From: Streptomyces sp. NRRL WC-3626
GTDB lineage: Bacteria; Actinomycetota; Actinomycetes; Streptomycetales; Streptomycetaceae
Length of the DNA stretch: 64,000 bases
Direction: 5' to 3'
Assembly: GCF_000718785.1 (NCBI RefSeq)
Contig: NZ_JOCA01000020.1
Coordinates: forward strand, 1 to 64,000
Positions 61,300-64,000 of the stretch are shown here, in pieces. Position numbers and translations under genes: made by a program. The notes under the pieces were generated by a model. That model did no database searches and was not told the origin of the DNA. It saw nothing but the letters and a program-made list of their open reading frames with translations. Within the stretch, counting starts at the first letter, position 1. Each line of letters begins with the position of its first letter.

Positions 61300-64000
61300 T
61301 CAGCGCCGGCGGCCCCGGCGGCCGTCCCCCTCGTCGTCCTCGTCCTCGCCGTCGCGCGCGCCCAGCAGTTCGTCGGCCAGGGTCGGCAGATCGTCCAGCG
61401 GGGTCTCCTCGGCCCAGTCGGGGCGCGGGCGGTGCCGCGCCGCGTCCTCGGGGTCGATCTGCGGCAGCTCACGCGTGCGGTCGTCGGGCGCCTCCGGGCG
61501 TTCGTCCCGGAAGTAGCCGGACGGCACCCGCCGGTCTGCCGGGCCCTGAGCGTCGCCCCGTACGGGAGGCAGTACGGCGGTGTCGTCGGCGGCGCCCGGC
61601 GGCACGGGAGGCAGCACCGCCGTCTCGTCGGCCGCGCCCGGCGGAACCGGGGGCTTCGGCAGCTCGGTCGTCACCTCTGCCTCGGACACCGGGGTCCGAC
61701 CGGGCCGCCGCCCGGCGGCCTCGTCCGGCACCCGGGGCAGCACGGCCGTCTCGTCGACCGGGCCGCCCGGCGCGTCGGCCGGCTTCACCACGGGCGTCGG
61801 CACGGTCGCCGCCTCGTCGACGGGGCGCCGGCGCGCCGCCCCGGAGCCGCCGGTCGTCGCCGAGCCGGTCGCCGTCGAGCCGGTTGTCGTCGTTCCGGTC
61901 GCCGTCGGGCCGGTCGTCGCCGGGCCCGCCTCGGCGGCGGCCGCCGCCTGTTCGGCCAGCCGCCGGGCCTGCTCCGCGCGCAGCAACGCCTCCTCGGCCT
62001 TGCGCTGCTTCTCCAGGCGCAGCGCCTCGGCCTCGGCGCGCAGCCGCGCCTCCTCCTCGGCCTGCTTGCGGCGGCGCTCCTCCTCCGCCTTGCGGCGGGC
62101 CTCCTCCTCGGCGCGCGCCTTCTCCTCGGCGAGCAGCCGCTGCCGCTCCTCCTCCGCGCGCCGGTGTGCTTCCTCGGCCCGCTGCCGGGCCTCCTCCGCC
62201 TGCCGTTCGGCCTCGCGCCGCTGCGCCTCCTCCAGCTCGCGGCGCTTGCGCTCCTCCTCCTCGGCGCGCAGCCGGGCGAGCTGCTCCTGGCGCTCGCGCT
62301 CGAGTCGCTCCTCCTCGGCCTTGCGGGCCGCCTCCTCCTCCGCCTTGCGGCGGGCCTCCTCCTCGGCCTTGCGGCGGGCTTCCTCGCGGGCCTGGATCTC
62401 GGCCTCGGACAGCGGCAGCACCTGGTCGAGCCGGTGCCGGACCACCGTGGTCACGGCCTCCGGTTCCTGGCCGGCGTCGACCACCAGGTAGCGGCCGGGG
62501 TCGGCGGCGGCCAGGGTGAGGAAACCGGTCCGCACGCGCGCGTGGAACTCGGCCGGCTCGGACTCCAGCCGGTCCGGTGCCTCGGTGAAGCGCTCCCGCG
62601 CGGTCTCCGGGGCGACGTCGAGCAGCACCGTCAGATGCGGGACCAGCCCGTCGGTCGCCCACCGGTTGATGCGGGCGATCTCGGTCGGCGACAGATCGCG
62701 TCCGGCGCCCTGGTAGGCGACGGAGGAGTCGATGTACCGGTCGGTGATGACGACGGCGCCGCGCTCCAGGGCGGGCCGTACGACGGTGTCGATGTGCTCC
62801 GCGCGGTCGGCGGCGTACAGCAGTGCCTCCGCGCGGTGCGAGAGTCCGGCGCTGGAGACGTCCAGCAGGATGGACCGCAGCCGCTTGCCGACCGGGGTCG
62901 CGCCGGGCTCACGGGTGAGGACGACTTCGTGGCCCTTGGCCCGGATCCACTCGGCGAGGGCTTCGGCCTGGGTGGACTTGCCCGCGCCGTCGCCGCCCTC
63001 CAGGGCGATGAAGAAGCCGGCCCCGGCGAGCGCCGGGGCGGGATCGTCGCCGCGGAGGAGCGCGTCGCGCAGATCCTGCCGCAGCGGCACGCCGGAGCGG
63101 TCGTCGACCTTGGCCAGCACCAGCGCGGCCAACGGCAGCAGCAGCGCGCCGACCAGCATCAGGGTGAAGGCGGCTCCGCCGTGCGCGAACACGAACCGGC
63201 CGTTCTCCAGCCGGTGCGGTCCGATGCCCGCCGCGACCAGCGGGGCGATCACCGCGCCGAGCGCCACGAAGACCCGCACCACGGCGTGCAGGTGCTCGGT
63301 CGTACGGGCCCGCCGCTGGTCCTCGGTCTCCTGGTCGAGCAGGGTGTGCCCGGTGTTGGCGGCGAGTCCGGCGCCGACACCGGCCAGCGTCATGAGCAGC
63401 ACCACGCTGGTGACGTCCGGCACAAGTCCGGCGGCCAGCAGCGCCACGCCTGTGAACGCGAGGGCGAGCGCGAGCAGCCGGCGCCGGGACAGGGCGGGCA
63501 GCAGGGCCGGCGCCGTACGGATGCCGACGACGACACCACCGGTCAGCGCGCCCACCAGCAGGCCGTAGAGCACGGGGCCGCCGCCGAGGTCCTTGGCGTG
63601 CAGCACCGACACGGCGACCGCGGCCGCCACGGCGGCGGCGACGGACGCGGAGGCGAGCACCAGCAGCGGCAGCGCGCCGGTGCGGCCCCGGTCGGAGCCG
63701 GCGGCGCTCTTCGGACGGCGCAGTCCCTCCAGCGGCGACCGGGCGCGCGGGGTGCGGGTTCCGGGGAGCTCCAGGAAGGTCAGCACGGACAGCGACGCGG
63801 CGAACAGTCCGGCCGCGACGTACGAGGCGAGGGCCGCCCGGTGCTCGCCGAACCAGTCGATGCCCGTGGCGAGCAGGTTGTTGAGGAGGGCCGCGACGAC
63901 GAGTGTGACGGCCGCGAGCGGTATCGCGACGAAGCTCGTACGCAGTGTCAGCCGGCGCAGCGCGTCCATGTGGTCGGGCAGCGGCCGGACGGTGGCGCCC
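61300..64000 (-). CDS. tmk: MFS transporter-thymidylate kinase-coiled-coil fusion (5' end outside window)
   Basis: At least 900 residues of one frame are present; the frame is still open at the right edge. Upstream comes the latter part of a major-facilitator-like membrane domain with about ten helices. Next is a full thymidylate kinase: P-loop FFIALEGGDGAGKSTQAEAL, DR motif VITDRYIDSSVAYQGAGRDL, and lid DRLESEPAEFHARVR. It makes dTDP from dTMP. After it comes a charged coiled coil of about 180 residues made of KAEEEARR-type repeats, then a Pro/Ala/Thr-rich tail with repeated PPVPPGAADETAVLP. Streptomyces tmk genes next to topA and holB have this fusion, as I recall. Confidence 0.93.
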   Translation of the reverse strand, partial: GATVRPLPDHMDALRRLTLRTSFVAIPLAAVTLVVAALLNNLLATGIDWFGEHRAALASYVAAGLFAASLSVLTFLELPGTRTPRARSPLEGLRRPKSAAGSDRGRTGALPLLVLASASVAAAVAAAVAVSVLHAKDLGGGPVLYGLLVGALTGGVVVGIRTAPALLPALSRRRLLALALAFTGVALLAAGLVPDVTSVVLLMTLAGVGAGLAANTGHTLLDQETEDQRRARTTEHLHAVVRVFVALGAVIAPLVAAGIGPHRLENGRFVFAHGGAAFTLMLVGALLLPLAALVLAKVDDRSGVPLRQDLRDALLRGDDPAPALAGAGFFIALEGGDGAGKSTQAEALAEWIRAKGHEVVLTREPGATPVGKRLRSILLDVSSAGLSHRAEALLYAADRAEHIDTVVRPALERGAVVITDRYIDSSVAYQGAGRDLSPTEIARINRWATDGLVPHLTVLLDVAPETARERFTEAPDRLESEPAEFHARVRTGFLTLAAADPGRYLVVDAGQEPEAVTTVVRHRLDQVLPLSEAEIQAREEARRKAEEEARRKAEEEAARKAEEERLERERQEQLARLRAEEEERKRRELEEAQRREAERQAEEARQRAEEAHRRAEEERQRLLAEEKARAEEEARRKAEEERRRKQAEEEARLRAEAEALRLEKQRKAEEALLRAEQARRLAEQAAAAAEAGPATTGPTATGTTTTGSTATGSATTGGSGAARRRPVDEAATVPTPVVKPADAPGGPVDETAVLPRVPDEAAGRRPGRTPVSEAEVTTELPKPPVPPGAADETAVLPPVPPGAADDTAVLPPVRGDAQGPADRRVPSGYFRDERPEAPDDRTRELPQIDPEDAARHRPRPDWAEETPLDDLPTLADELLGARDGEDEDDEGDGRRGRRR

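Overview
The window is about 64 kb of very GC-rich chromosome with codon third positions almost all G or C, GTG starts, many 4-base ATGA/GTGA gene overlaps, Lsr2, a TipA homologue and a WhiJ/AbaA-type regulatory locus. All of this points to the core of a Streptomyces chromosome. From memory of the family, the gene order follows S. coelicolor clpC1 - lsr2 - coaX/nadC/nadB/panC - fol genes - ftsH/hpt/tilS - ppa - tipA, then jumps to the holB - tmk end. No phage, transposase, CRISPR array or rRNA was found. There is one tRNA, tRNA-Thr(CGT).

Layout. 1-6.7 kb: a truncated secreted M23 peptidase, a secreted HAD phosphatase, clpC with two ClgR-type boxes upstream, lsr2, a GNAT acetyltransferase and a BlaI-like repressor. 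8.1-13.6 kb: a tight cofactor operon (DUF2520 protein - panC - nadB - nadC - coaX) joining coenzyme A and NAD synthesis. 13.7-18.3 kb: threonine aldolase, an ArsR-type regulator, a frameshifted gene remnant and a two-component system. 18.4-22.5 kb: a MidA-like methyltransferase convergent on a solitary NuoD paralogue, then two PH-domain membrane proteins. 24.4-28.2 kb: folate genes (folP, an NTF2-like protein, folB, folK, DUF3180, with folE convergent). 28.3-35.2 kb: ftsH, hpt, tilS, a DUF2342 metallopeptidase and dacB, all on the minus strand. 35.3-41 kb: ppa, a ThrE-like exporter, dedA, tipA and a ClC-like channel. 41-45 kb: a DrrAB-type ABC exporter with its PadR regulator, and an aldehyde dehydrogenase. 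45.2-47.4 kb: a WhiJ/AbaA-type trio (XRE-DUF5753, HATPase, DUF397). 47.7-54 kb: lipoproteins, a DUF2786 protein, an HTH-ClpN regulator, a family A DNA polymerase paralogue and a ricin-B-type protein. 54-58 kb: a second ABC exporter with a winged-helix regulator, then PadR and isochorismatase. 58-64 kb: tRNA-Thr, a TAP-like lipoprotein hydrolase, holB, and a partial MFS-thymidylate kinase-coiled-coil fusion.

The strongest leads are regulatory. A 27-bp operator is shared, in the same orientation and at nearly the same distance, by the HATPase and DUF397 genes of the WhiJ-type locus. A regulator that fuses a helix-turn-helix to ClpC-type N-domains has two palindromes covering its own -35 and -10 in a leaderless promoter. 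A putative complex I arginine methyltransferase lies tail to tail with a solitary nuoD that keeps the target arginine. TipA comes with its operator and internal TipAS start, and a channel gene diverges from that operator. At least six genes share a leaderless promoter layout (TANNNT, six bases, start codon). All functional statements rest on reading translated sequence and motifs; no database search was run.
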